In this document: positions 27,673 through 36,580 of the stretch, piece by piece | How the letters are laid out: every line of letters starts with the position of its first letter | Numbering within the stretch: the first letter of the stretch is position 1 | NCBI RefSeq assembly: GCF_026191375.1 | Contig: NZ_JAODTL010000043.1 | Span: 62,001 to 126,000 of the forward strand | DNA length: 64,000 nt | Direction of reading: 5' to 3' | From: Marinomonas pontica | GTDB taxonomy: Bacteria > Pseudomonadota > Gammaproteobacteria > Pseudomonadales > Marinomonadaceae | Position numbers and translations under genes: made by a program | Notes under the pieces: generated by a model | Database searches by the model: none | Seen by the model: only the letters and a program-made list of their open reading frames with translations | Told to the model about the DNA's origin: nothing

Positions 27673-29528
27673 ATGTTACGTTTTTTTGAAAAATGGGTGC
27701 CTGCCTACCCAGATATCGAAGCCAAACAAGCACCTAATACGCTGTTTGCTTTTTGTCGCTATTATTCAAAAGGGGTTGAATTACCGCTTTTCCTAATGTC
27801 ATTTCTCACCGCTGCTATCGCCATCTTAGAAGTGACCTTGTTTAGTTTTATGGGGCAGCTGGTTGATTGGTTGATCAATAAAGACCCCGAGACATTTTTT
27901 GCGGAAGAAGGCACGCATTTGCTGTGGATGTCGTTGATGATTTTGGTGGCGATGCCATTAGTGACGTTTTTGCATTCCGCGATTATTCATCAGACGCTGT
28001 TGGGGAATTACCCCATGCGAATTCGTTGGCTGTCTCATCACTATATTTTGCGGCAGAGCATGTCATTTTTCAGGATGAATTTGCTGGGCGGATTTCCACA
28101 AAAGTGATGCAAACATCGCTGGCGGTCCGTGAAACGGTGATGAAACTGCTCGATGTATTGGTGTACATCGGCGTGTACTTTATTTCCATGGTGGTGTTGA
28201 TCGCAAAAGCCGATTATCGATTGATGATCCCGATGCTCGGCTGGCTGGTATGTTATGTTCTATTGCAGATGTATTTTGTACCTAAACTGAAAAAAGTATC
28301 TGCAGAACAAGCGGACGCGCGCTCCACAATGACGGGTCGAGTCGTGGACAGTTACAGCAATATTTCGACGGTGAAACTGTTTTCCCATCATCAGCGCGAA
28401 GCCGATTACGCCAAAGACGGCATGGATGGGTTTTTGCAAACGGTGTACAAGCAAATGCGTTTGGTTACCTTACTGAATGTAGGGGTTCAAACGTGCAATT
28501 ATGTGTTGGCGTTTTCTGTTGCCGCCTTATCTATTTGGTTGTGGACTGGCAGCATTATTAGCGTTGGCGCCATTGCCATTGCTGTCAGTTTGGCCTTGCG
28601 GTTAAACGGGATGTCGCAATGGATCATGTGGGAAATCAGTGCCTTGTTTGAGAACATCGGTATGGTGAACGACGGCATGAAAACCTTGTCTCGTCCTATC
28701 GAGATTGAAGACAAGTCAGGAGCGAGCTCGTTGAGCGTTCCAAATGGCATGATCGAATACGATTCCGTAAATTTCCATTATGGTAAACAAGACAGCAAGG
28801 TCATCGAGAACCTCGTTTTATCCATCAAGGCGGGTGAAAAGGTCGGGCTGGTGGGGCGTTCTGGTGCCGGTAAATCAACGATTGTGAATCTGTTGATGCG
28901 TTTCCATGACGTGGAATCGGGTCAAATTCGCATTGATGGGCAAAACATCAGCGAAGTTAAGCAAGATTCATTGCGCGCTCAGATCGGCATGGTGACACAA
29001 GACACATCATTGCTGCATCGAACGGTTCGTGAAAACTTGCTTTACGGTCGTCCAGATGCGACGGAAGAAGAGATGATCGCCGCTGCGAAAAAAGCCGAAG
29101 CCCATGACTTTATACAAACGTTAACCGACCCCTATGGCAATGTCGGTTACGATGCCATGGTTGGAGAGCGCGGCATCAAACTGTCTGGTGGTCAACGTCA
29201 GCGAATTGCCATCGCGCGAGTACTGCTAAAAGACGCGCCTTTGTTGATTCTAGATGAAGCCACGTCGGCGTTAGATTCCGAGGTGGAGGCGGCGATTCAG
29301 GAAAGCCTGTACAAATTGATGCAAGGCAAAACCGTCATTGCGATTGCTCATCGTCTGTCCACCATCGCAGCAATGGATCGACTGATTGTATTGGACAAAG
29401 GCAATATCGTTGAGCAGGGCAGTCATGATGAATTGATTCAGCATTCCGGTATTTACGCCTCGCTTTGGGCGCATCAAACGGGCGGCTTTTTGGCTGAAGA
29501 CATTGATCTAGAAAAGACATTGATCTAG
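27673..29528 (+). CDS. ABC exporter, permease-ATPase fusion (frameshifted)
   Basis: MsbA-like half transporter, about 618 residues when repaired: a membrane domain (about 30-330), then an ATPase with Walker A GRSGAGKST, signature LSGGQRQRIAIAR, Walker B LLILDEATSALD and H-loop AIAHRLSTI. The first frame reads RQSMSFFRMN and ends at 28107. The second continues QDEFAGRISTKVMQT, so one T is missing from the T5 run at 28066-28070. Restoring it gives the family sequence SFFQDEFAGRIS. It probably exports drugs or lipids and lies upstream of an SMR exporter. Confidence 0.85.
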
Positions 29529-29617
29529 AACGACGACTGAAACGAGTGCAGTGAAATAAAAGGTCACCACGAACAGACGAGGGTGATGGCAAATAAGCCA
29601 CGAATTAGGAGCGTGTT

Positions 29618-29947
29618 ATGACGTATTTTTTATTGTTTTTGGCCATCTTGTCGGAAGTGGTGGCCACCACAGCGTTAAAGGCGTCGGACTCGTTTACTAA
29701 ATTGGGTCCGAGCATTGTGCTAGTGGTCGGGTATGCCCTGTCGTTTTATTTATTGTCCGTGGTGATGCGCTCTATGCCAACAGGCGTAACCTATGCGATT
29801 TGGGCGGGATTGGGCATCGTATTGATCTCTGTGTTTGGCTATTTATTCAACAATGAAAAGCTGGATCTAGCCGCCTGTATTGGTATGTCCTTGATCGTCA
29901 CAGGTGTTGTGGTCATTAACGTGTTTTCTAAAACCGTCAATCATTAG
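29618..29947 (+). CDS. Small multidrug resistance (EmrE-like) transporter
   Basis: A four-helix SMR protein of 109 residues. The essential proton and substrate-binding Glu is E13 (ILSEVVATTALK), and the helix 3 signature AIWAGLGIVLISVFGYL is intact; this places it in the EmrE/QacE rather than the SugE/Gdx branch, though the assignment is tentative. ATG follows AGGAGCGTGTT. It is 89 bp downstream of the ABC exporter and followed by a bidirectional terminator. Confidence 0.9.
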   Translation: MTYFLLFLAILSEVVATTALKASDSFTKLGPSIVLVVGYALSFYLLSVVMRSMPTGVTYAIWAGLGIVLISVFGYLFNNEKLDLAACIGMSLIVTGVVVINVFSKTVNH

Positions 29948-29969
29948 ATTGTTCATGCTATTTGCTATG

Positions 29970-30010
29970 CCAATAAAAAACGCGACGTTATAGGTCGCGT
30001 TTTTTATTGG
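29970..30010. terminator. Bidirectional terminator between the SMR and phosphorylase genes
   Basis: CCAATAAAAAACGCGAC pairs perfectly with GTCGCGTTTTTTATTGG across a 7-base loop, giving T runs on both strands for the converging genes. Confidence 0.93.
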
Positions 30011-30016
30011 GGAACA

Positions 30017-31774
30017 TTAGCTACTTTTCACTTTGCCCTTCTTATTCGCCAGCCAAACAAACTGATAAGGCATCAGGGTGACTTTGCCCAAGTGATCTTC
30101 ATGTACTTGCCCTGAGACCAAGTCTGTCCAGTCGTCTGTGGCGATCAAGTTGAGTTCCGATAAATTGAAGCTTTGTGGTTGATCGGTCATGTTGTACACC
30201 GCAAACAGACTCTGCCTTCTGTCCAAACTTTGGCGCCAAAACGCAAACAGATTCTCACCCATGTGCAAGATGTATTGTGTCGCGTTGGGATGGAAGGCCG
30301 GTTGCGCACGGCGGATCTTGGTGAGCCTTGTGATATTTTGGAATACTTTTTGGTGATGGGTTGGCGTGTTTAACACATGATCCAAGTCCTCCATGTCCCA
30401 AATATGTCGGTTGATAGAACGAAATTGGCCCGTGTTATCGACGCGTTCTAAATCGTTTTCTGTGCCAAACAAACTGTGAATGTAAAACGCAGGTACGCCT
30501 TCGAGTGCCATCATAACGCCCGCCGCGCATAGGAAACGGGCAAATTGCCACTGATCTGGACCATGCAGTGCCGACCCTGAAAACGCATTCCATAGGCTGA
30601 TGTTGATTTCGTAAGGTTTGGCTTCACCTTGCGGTGTGGTGCGTGAACTTATTTTGCCGCCAAAGCGCTTCATGGTATTGATCAGGGTGTCTAGTTCCCA
30701 TTCAGACAGTAACCCTTCTGTTGGGCGCAAGCCAATGCCATCGTGCGAGGCGAGGAAGTTCAAATATGTGGTGCCCTGCTGAGCAGGAGGCATGCTCATC
30801 AGCCATTGTTTTAAATGGCTGCAATTGCCTGTGACTAGACTGTTTATCAGCAACGGAGGCAAAGAAAAATTGTAGATTAAATGCGCTTCGTTGGCGTTAC
30901 CGAAATAGGTTAGGTTTTCTTGGTTTGGAATATTGGTTTCGGTAATAATGACAGAATCGGGCGCGTAATGTTCGATCATGAGTCGCAGCAAACGGATGAT
31001 TTCATGGGTCTGCGGCAAGTTAATACAGGTAGTGCCGGGGATTTTCCAAAGGAAGGCAACCGCGTCCAAGCGGAACCAGCGAATGCCTTTTTTTAGGTAT
31101 AAATGAATAATGCGTAAAAACTCAAGCAGCACTTCTGGCTTTTCAAAATTCAGGTCAATTTGGTCGTGGCTAAAGGTACACCAAACGTGCTTTTCCCCGT
31201 TTTTGGTTTGTATTTCACGCAACAATGGCGACGTTCTGGGACGTACCACGGCGCTCAAATCGGCATTCGGATCGGCTTCGTAAAAGAAATTCGCACCGGG
31301 GTCGACACCAGCTTTGAAGTTCTCAAACCAAAGGCTACGACTAGAACAGTGGTTAATCACCAAATCGCCCATGACTTTGAAGTCTTGCGATAGATTCACT
31401 ATGTGTTCCCAACGACCACAGGACGGATTCACCGTGGTGTAATCCATGACACTAAACCCATCGTCCGAACTGTAGGGAAAAAATGGCAATAAATGCACCG
31501 CAGAAATGCAGTCTGACAGGGTATTTTTGACAAATTTATGCAAGGTTTCTAGCGGCGCCTCGTCATTTTGTCGCAAGGTGTCGGCGTAGGTAATCAACAT
31601 AATGTCGGACTGATCCCATAGGTTTCTATGGGGGCGAGGGGATTCCGTCATCGGATCTAATTGAAACGTAGCGAGGCATTTTTCCGCTAGATCTTTGTTG
31701 TCTAGGCTTGGGTAAATGACTTGGAGATGAGCAATAAGCCGTTGCTCTAAGTGCGACAAAGGGGCATTTTCCAT
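30017..31774 (-). CDS. GH13 sugar phosphorylase, probable glucosylglycerate phosphorylase
   Basis: Sucrose-phosphorylase-like (GH13_18) enzyme of 585 residues. The catalytic set is visible: nucleophile D237 in RLDAVAFLWK, acid/base E279 in IITETN, and transition-state stabiliser D345 in SHDGIG. It lies in the same minus-strand operon as glucosyl-3-phosphoglycerate synthase and a sugar-phosphoglycerate phosphatase. That context favours glucosylglycerate phosphorylase, which releases glucose 1-phosphate and glycerate, over sucrose phosphorylase. It would recycle the osmolyte when salt stress ends. The specificity is inferred from context. Confidence 0.85.
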   Translation of the reverse strand: MENAPLSHLEQRLIAHLQVIYPSLDNKDLAEKCLATFQLDPMTESPRPHRNLWDQSDIMLITYADTLRQNDEAPLETLHKFVKNTLSDCISAVHLLPFFPYSSDDGFSVMDYTTVNPSCGRWEHIVNLSQDFKVMGDLVINHCSSRSLWFENFKAGVDPGANFFYEADPNADLSAVVRPRTSPLLREIQTKNGEKHVWCTFSHDQIDLNFEKPEVLLEFLRIIHLYLKKGIRWFRLDAVAFLWKIPGTTCINLPQTHEIIRLLRLMIEHYAPDSVIITETNIPNQENLTYFGNANEAHLIYNFSLPPLLINSLVTGNCSHLKQWLMSMPPAQQGTTYLNFLASHDGIGLRPTEGLLSEWELDTLINTMKRFGGKISSRTTPQGEAKPYEINISLWNAFSGSALHGPDQWQFARFLCAAGVMMALEGVPAFYIHSLFGTENDLERVDNTGQFRSINRHIWDMEDLDHVLNTPTHHQKVFQNITRLTKIRRAQPAFHPNATQYILHMGENLFAFWRQSLDRRQSLFAVYNMTDQPQSFNLSELNLIATDDWTDLVSGQVHEDHLGKVTLMPYQFVWLANKKGKVKSS

Positions 31775-31816
31775 TTTTACCTACCTATCTTTTTCGTAAG
31801 TGGGTGAAAGCAATGT

Positions 31817-31872
31817 GGCGATGCCTCTGTATGCCTTTCGTTGTAAAGAAAACCAGTAGCAGAGGCATCGCC
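31817..31872 (-). repeat. Perfect 13-bp inverted repeat between gpgS and the phosphorylase gene
   Basis: GGCGATGCCTCTG at 31817-31829 is repeated inverted at 31860-31872, 30 bases apart, in the gap between two genes of one operon. A smaller CTTT/AAAG stem lies in the loop. There is no T run. It could limit read-through or stabilise the upstream part of the message. Confidence 0.65.
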
Positions 31873-31894
31873 GATAACACGGATAGTCGTGCTG

Positions 31895-33121
31895 TTATTT
31901 TGGACCAAATTCCGCCATGTCCAATTCAACTGCCTGAGTAAGTTGTGACATAACACCAGGGAAGGCACTGAGCACGCGGTTCCAACTAGGAATAAAAGGG
32001 GTTTCCATTGGGTTGTCCAAATAATGGTTGCCCGCTTTCATGATGTTGCTCGCGAACAGTTCCACCGCTTGCTCTTCGGAATGTACGTCTAATTTTAGAC
32101 CATTAATTTCAGCGTCGTTTTTGTAAGTTTCAATGAAATCCAACGCGACGCGGTAATATGTTGCTTTAATGGTGCGGAACGTTTCCTGATTAAAGATAGT
32201 CCCGTTTGTCGCCAGTTTCCGAAAAATGGCTTTGGTAATATCAATCGACATTTTAGACAAACCGCCATCGTCATTGTCTGCAGACAAGTCTTGGTGTTTG
32301 TGATCGTAAATATCGGCGATGTCCACTTGGCATAGACGGTTGGTCGAATAGTTGCGGTACATCTCACTTAATACGCCGATCTCCAATCCCCAATCGCTAG
32401 GAATGCGCAAGTCGGTCATGACATCGCGGCGGAAGGAAAATTCGCCCGCCAACGGATAGCGGTAGCTGTCCAAGTAATCCAAGTAATCCAAATGACCGAA
32501 TACTTTTTTCAAAGAGCACAGTAATGGTGTGACTAATAAACGGCTCACACGTCCGTTCATCTTGCCATTGGCGGCGCGCGCGTAAAATCCTTTACAGAAT
32601 TCGTAGTTGAAATTTGGATTGGCGACAGGGTAAATCAGGCGAGCCAGCAATTCGCGATCGTAAGTCACGATGTCGCAGTCGTGCATGGCGATGGATTCGG
32701 CTTTGCCAGCGGCTAAGTTGTAGCCCATGCAAAACCACACATTTCGGCCTTTTCCCGGATCGGACGGGGAAAGGTGTTCGCCTTTTAGAACCCCATCGAT
32801 TTCTCGTAAACGAGGGCCGTCATTCCACAGTACTTTGACGTTTTGCGGTAACACACTGAAAAATTCCAACGCATGGCGATATTGGTCTTCAGTCGCACGG
32901 TCTAAGCCAATGATGATTTCCGATAAATAAGGCACTTTTTTCAAGTGTTCCAAAATATTCGGCATGGCATCGGTTTCGAGTTCCGAATACAAACAGGGCA
33001 GAATAAGAGACATTGGACGCGTTTTAGCAAACTCACACAGTTCTTTTTCCATTTCTTCTAACGGGCGGTGTGCCAAATTGTGAAGTGTGGTGATGATACC
33101 GTTCTGATGAAAGTCGCCCAT
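31895..33121 (-). CDS. gpgS: Glucosyl-3-phosphoglycerate synthase (GT81)
   Basis: GpgS transfers glucose from an NDP-glucose to 3-phosphoglycerate, the first step of glucosylglycerate synthesis. The 408-residue length is typical. Visible GT-A features are GKGRN at 123-127 in the nucleotide-sugar site and the metal-binding HDCD at 147-150. The characteristic block LDYLDYLDSYRYPLAGEFSF follows near residue 215-235, and DWGLEIGVLSE further on. It is followed by the phosphorylase gene and preceded by the phosphatase gene. Glucosylglycerate is a known compatible solute in salt-stressed, nitrogen-limited marine bacteria. Confidence 0.92.
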   Translation of the reverse strand: MGDFHQNGIITTLHNLAHRPLEEMEKELCEFAKTRPMSLILPCLYSELETDAMPNILEHLKKVPYLSEIIIGLDRATEDQYRHALEFFSVLPQNVKVLWNDGPRLREIDGVLKGEHLSPSDPGKGRNVWFCMGYNLAAGKAESIAMHDCDIVTYDRELLARLIYPVANPNFNYEFCKGFYARAANGKMNGRVSRLLVTPLLCSLKKVFGHLDYLDYLDSYRYPLAGEFSFRRDVMTDLRIPSDWGLEIGVLSEMYRNYSTNRLCQVDIADIYDHKHQDLSADNDDGGLSKMSIDITKAIFRKLATNGTIFNQETFRTIKATYYRVALDFIETYKNDAEINGLKLDVHSEEQAVELFASNIMKAGNHYLDNPMETPFIPSWNRVLSAFPGVMSQLTQAVELDMAEFGPK

Positions 33122-33172
33122 AATAATTCTCCTAAATAATCGAATGGTTCGTTTTATTGTTCTTTTCGTGTG

Positions 33173-33994
33173 TTACAAAATACCTTGTTTAGTGAGCAGT
33201 AAATTAATCGCTTGTGCCCAGCCTTCTGGGCCATAACCGTCGCTTAACCAAGCGTCGCTTCGGTTGGGTACTTCTGGTGGCGCATGAACCGGAGAGCGAA
33301 TGACCACTGGAATGTCTGCTTTGCTCAACATGCCAATGTCATTTTCACCATCGCCCAATGCCATGGTCGTTAACACATCGTCGCTTTGCATGGCATAGAC
33401 CTCAGCCAGCCACAGCATTGCGTTTGCTTTGTCACAGTGTTGTCCCATCAAATGCGCAAAACGGCCGCCTTTCTGTATTTGTATGTCAAAAGGCGCTAAA
33501 TATTCGCGAAAGGCATTCAGTGCCGTGTTCGAATCCGTCCACACCATGGGCTCGGTAAACTCACGTTGCATAGACAGCTTGGCGTTTGCTTCGCTTAACC
33601 CTGTTATGGACATGAGTTCTTGGTGCGTCATGTCGCTGTATCGTTTAAACGTGTAATGGTCTAATTGGCTGTCGGTCAGTTCGATTAAGCGTTGACGTTT
33701 TGGGCCAAATGACTTGCGCCAATAGTCGCCGCAGTCTTCTAATATTTCGTCGACAAACAGCGTGCTGTGTTTTGGGATATACACCGCAGAGCCGTTTTCG
33801 ACGATAAAAGGATCTTGGTGATGTAACTCTTTTCTAAGGGAAGCAAGCTCGGCAAAGGTCTTGCTGGTATTGATAACGCAAGGAATAGAAACGGTTTTTA
33901 GTGACTGTAGAGCGGCTTGCGCAGGCTTGAAACTGTACGTGTGATGGTCAAGCAAGGTGCCATCTAAATCGGTAAAAATTAAAAACGATGTCAT
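33173..33994 (-). CDS. Glucosyl/mannosyl-3-phosphoglycerate phosphatase (HAD-IIB)
   Basis: A 273-residue HAD phosphatase of the MpgP type. The catalytic motif is DLDGTLLD (D9 and D11), the second Ser/Thr motif is NTSKTF, and motif IV is GDGENDIGML near residue 218. It would remove the phosphate from glucosyl-3-phosphoglycerate to give glucosylglycerate. It is the first gene of the three-gene minus-strand osmolyte cluster, 51 bp ahead of gpgS. Distinction from a general Cof phosphatase rests on the strong gpgS linkage and the C-terminal GYGPEGWAQAI segment. Confidence 0.88.
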   Translation of the reverse strand: MTSFLIFTDLDGTLLDHHTYSFKPAQAALQSLKTVSIPCVINTSKTFAELASLRKELHHQDPFIVENGSAVYIPKHSTLFVDEILEDCGDYWRKSFGPKRQRLIELTDSQLDHYTFKRYSDMTHQELMSITGLSEANAKLSMQREFTEPMVWTDSNTALNAFREYLAPFDIQIQKGGRFAHLMGQHCDKANAMLWLAEVYAMQSDDVLTTMALGDGENDIGMLSKADIPVVIRSPVHAPPEVPNRSDAWLSDGYGPEGWAQAINLLLTKQGIL

Positions 33995-34131
33995 GTAGGT
34001 TCCTTTTTAGGTTCATCAAAAACCGCAGCTGGACGTTAATATGAGTCTTGCAAATCTGGTGCCAGTGCGTAAAAGTGAGCGTTTATCGAAGAGGTATTGG
34101 CCTAAGGTTAACTGGGCTGTTGAACAGAATA

Positions 34132-35025
34132 ATGACAAGTTTGCTACGTTTGTGTGTCTATGTGATGTTTGCGTTATTGGCGTTCGCCGCGAACTCGGTA
34201 CTGTGTCGTTTGGCGCTGAACGACGGTCTGATCGACCCAGCTCAATTCACCACCTGGCGCTTGCTAAGTGGCGCAGTTACTTTGGTCTTCCTTTGCACAT
34301 GTCAATTCGTAAAACACCAGCGCAACGATCTAAAAGCAACATGGCGCGAAGGCAGCTGGCTATCGGCGTTTGCGCTCTTTGTGTATGCGCTGGGCTTTTC
34401 GTATGCCTATGTCACATTAGAAACTGGCATAGGCGCTTTAATACTGTTTGGCGCTGTCCAGCTGACATTGGTCGTATTGGCGGTGAGGGCAGGTCAACAA
34501 CTGGTTGGGTTGGAATGGCTAGGGTTGGCCATCGCCTTTGCAGGCTTTGTTTATTTGGTGCTGCCGACCTTATCGTCTCCTTCTTTATTGGGCTTTGTGT
34601 TAATGACGCTAGCAGGCATGGCGTGGGGCTTGTACACATGGCGAGGCAAAATCTCGGCCAAGCCTTTGTTTGCGACCACATCTAACTTCGTCCGAACGAT
34701 TCCGCTGTTACTGATGGCGTTGCTTGTTATTCATTTTTATAACGATGAACCACAAAGCGCACAGCGTGAAGGCATTGCGTTGGCCATCACTTCCGGCGCC
34801 ATTATGTCTGGGTTAGGTTACGCCATTTGGTACGCTGTCTTGCCTTATCTTAGTGCTTCTATGGCGGCGGTTTTACAACTCTTGGTTCCCATCATCGCCA
34901 CCGTTGGAGGCGTTATTTTTGCCAATGAATCCATCACTTTACACCTTGTCATAGCCACGTTAAGTGTTCTGGGTGGCGTATTGCTTGTCATAATCGCAAG
35001 AAAACGAACCCCTAAAAATGCCTAG
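34132..35025 (+). CDS. EamA/DMT family transporter
   Basis: Ten-helix drug/metabolite transporter of about 297 residues with two EamA repeats. The start at 34132 (MTSLLRLCVYVMFALLAFAANSVLCR) gives a normal first helix; the open upstream extension is polar and unlikely. Typical EamA segments are FTTWRLLSGAVTLVF and the C-terminal GYAIWYAVLPYLSASMAAVLQLLVPIIA. Divergent from the osmolyte operon. Substrate unknown. Confidence 0.85.
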   Translation: MTSLLRLCVYVMFALLAFAANSVLCRLALNDGLIDPAQFTTWRLLSGAVTLVFLCTCQFVKHQRNDLKATWREGSWLSAFALFVYALGFSYAYVTLETGIGALILFGAVQLTLVVLAVRAGQQLVGLEWLGLAIAFAGFVYLVLPTLSSPSLLGFVLMTLAGMAWGLYTWRGKISAKPLFATTSNFVRTIPLLLMALLVIHFYNDEPQSAQREGIALAITSGAIMSGLGYAIWYAVLPYLSASMAAVLQLLVPIIATVGGVIFANESITLHLVIATLSVLGGVLLVIIARKRTPKNA

Positions 35026-35396
35026 TTTTGGTGCGTTTTTCTCTTGATGCGCCATCGTTGATAGGCTTGTTGAGTAAAATTTGGTCGTTTTTCGTGTGAT
35101 AATGTGTTTATTCCCTTCTCTTATGTCTTTCAAGGGGAGGGCGAGGGAGGGGGTATTACTTCGGCTCTTCGGGCCTTTTACTTCGGCCTTTGCTGCAGAG
35201 GTGAGCAAACCAAACACCACCGCTCGACACTGTCGTTTGACCTCGCTCTTGGTGTTTGCCTTGTTCTCATTAACCTTATAAATCATTGATTCGAAGAGTT
35301 TTAATGTCGCGAATTTAACCCGGCAACGTAATATTTAGTGAGGCATAAATACATTGCCTTGAACACAGGTCAGATCATAAGACCTGAGGGAATCGC
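35026..35396. other. Non-coding stretch with G-rich motif and short repeats
   Basis: I see no convincing gene here. It holds a run of four G tracts at 35134-35153 and a repeat of ACTTCGGC near 35159 and 35182. The right end (35368-35375) is the outer arm of an 8-bp inverted repeat bounding the next small gene. Confidence 0.5.
35134..35153 (+). other. Putative G-quadruplex motif
   Basis: G4-A-G3-CGA-G3-A-G5 in 20 bases fits the canonical four-tract quadruplex pattern with loops of 1, 3 and 1 bases. Short loops predict a stable structure in DNA or RNA. It is intergenic. Confidence 0.55.
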
Positions 35397-35643
35397 TTGT
35401 CTTGCGGATCAAATCGCGCTACAAAAGAAAATTTTGAATCTTATAGATCAAATGCAGGGAAAGTTATGGGAGAGATTTTCTTAGAGATGCTACAGCCTTT
35501 ATGGGAACGTTATCCTGAGCTTAGGCCAAAAGAAATGGATGGAATCTACGAGGTAAATCCTCAAATACACGAACCACATTTTTATAAGCCAGATGAAAAT
35601 ACATAACAAGCACATGAAAAATCGCTTTAATTTTCATCTGACC
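35368..35643. repeat. Segment bounded by 8-bp inverted repeats
   Basis: GGTCAGAT at 35368-35375 and ATCTGACC at 35636-35643 face each other around a single 69-codon reading frame. An inner hairpin (ATGAAAA 35614-35620 with TTTTCAT 35631-35637) sits at the right end. It could be a small non-autonomous insertion or gene cassette; no transposase is present. Confidence 0.45.
35397..35606 (+). CDS. Hypothetical 69-residue protein
   Basis: A small soluble, acidic protein beginning MSCGSNRATKENFESYRS and containing GEIFLEMLQPLWERYPELRPKEMDGIYEV. I do not recognise it. The start is a TTG at 35397 with GAGGGA at good spacing; the frame has sensible codon use. It lies inside the inverted-repeat-bounded segment. 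It may be cargo of a small mobile cassette. Confidence 0.5.
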   Translation: MSCGSNRATKENFESYRSNAGKVMGEIFLEMLQPLWERYPELRPKEMDGIYEVNPQIHEPHFYKPDENT

Positions 35644-35667
35644 CCAATATTTCGACCCCAATATTTC
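35640..35667 (+). repeat. Tandem 14-bp direct repeat
   Basis: GACCCCAATATTTC occurs twice head to tail at 35640-35653 and 35654-35667, ending one base before the DUF1801 start codon, in place of a ribosome site. Confidence 0.8.
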
Positions 35668-35668
35668 A

Positions 35669-36073
35669 ATGACTAAGGTAGTCACAGACCGTTTCGCTGA
35701 GTATCCAGAAAACGTTCGTATTCGTTTAGAAGAATTGCGAGGTTTGGTCTTTCTCGTCGCTTCGGATTTGGCGTTGGGCGAGGTGGAAGAATCTTTAAAA
35801 TGGGGCGAGCCTAGTTACAGTGTGGCGACAGGTAGTCCGATTAGGATGGATTGGAAGCTGAAATCCCCTGATGATTACAGCCTTTTCTTCCATTGCCAAA
35901 CCAAGTTGGTCGATACGTTCCGTGAATTGTATGGCGAAGTGTTGGATTTTCAGGGAAACAGGGCCATCGTTTTGTCGTTGTCCAAGCCATTGCCCGAAGC
36001 GGCTGTAAGGCACTGTATCGAGTTGGCGTTAACCTATCAACAGCGAAAAAATTTGCCCTTGCTGGGCTGTTAA
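35669..36073 (+). CDS. DUF1801 family protein
   Basis: A 134-residue DUF1801 protein. The recognisable motif is EESLKWGEPSYSV, the typical E-x-[LI]-K-W-G-x-P-S/A-Y of the family, with FHCQTKLVDTFRELY following. DUF1801 members have a YdhG-like fold; the function is poorly defined. The ATG at 35669 has no Shine-Dalgarno sequence, because a tandem repeat lies immediately upstream, so the native leader may have been displaced by an insertion. It ends before a bidirectional terminator. Confidence 0.8.
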   Translation: MTKVVTDRFAEYPENVRIRLEELRGLVFLVASDLALGEVEESLKWGEPSYSVATGSPIRMDWKLKSPDDYSLFFHCQTKLVDTFRELYGEVLDFQGNRAIVLSLSKPLPEAAVRHCIELALTYQQRKNLPLLGC

Positions 36074-36090
36074 ACAAAACGATAAAGCAC

Positions 36091-36125
36091 AAAAAACGGA
36101 CGCTTTACTGGCGTCCGTTTTTTTA
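36091..36125. terminator. Bidirectional terminator between DUF1801 and DUF3010 genes
   Basis: ACGGACGC pairs with GCGTCCGT around TTTACTG, flanked by A6 and T7, serving both converging genes. Confidence 0.93.
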
Positions 36126-36142
36126 TTGCGAGATCTATCTAT

Positions 36143-36580
36143 TTACGCTTCAGGAATGTGTTCTGACAGTGCAGCGTACGCCACGGTGAAGGCGCCTTCT
36201 TGGAATGCACGCAAGCCTGTTGCTTTGAAGGGAATTGGCATTGGGTTGTGTTGCAAGATGTCTTTTACTTTGGCGCCGCTGAATAAATCCACTTCTACGG
36301 TATTTATCAATTGGATCGCCGCTTCTATTTTAAAGCCAACTGCGCCGCCAGCGAATTTGCCTTTGGTTGGACGTTCACGAATGACCGCTCGTTTCACTTT
36401 GTAATCTTCAAACAGTTTTTTCAGCATGAATTGAAATTTGCGTACGCTTTCGCTGTCGTTTGGGTTGTTGAGGGTGTGTCGAGTTTGGCGACAGTCGGCG
36501 ATTTGAAACAGTCCGTCTTGTTTGGACAGTAGGCAAAGAATGACTTCGCTGCCTTTAATTTCGATACCACAAGTAATCAT
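36143..36580 (-). CDS. DUF3010 family protein
   Basis: A 145-residue DUF3010 protein, a small gammaproteobacterial family of unknown function. It begins MITCGIEIKGSEVILCLL and carries the conserved RERPTKGKFAGGAVGFKIEAAIQL. The N-terminal strand and later acidic residues suggest an RNase H-like fold, as in other small proteins with a GIDxKG start, but this is speculative. Two direct repeats lie upstream at 36614 and 36634. It is convergent with DUF1801. Confidence 0.85.
   Translation of the reverse strand: MITCGIEIKGSEVILCLLSKQDGLFQIADCRQTRHTLNNPNDSESVRKFQFMLKKLFEDYKVKRAVIRERPTKGKFAGGAVGFKIEAAIQLINTVEVDLFSGAKVKDILQHNPMPIPFKATGLRAFQEGAFTVAYAALSEHIPEA

Noticed and set aside
34041-34685. Open frame of 214 codons overlapping the DMT transporter
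   Set aside because: It is an alternative frame of a clear ten-helix transporter and has no motif or start signal.
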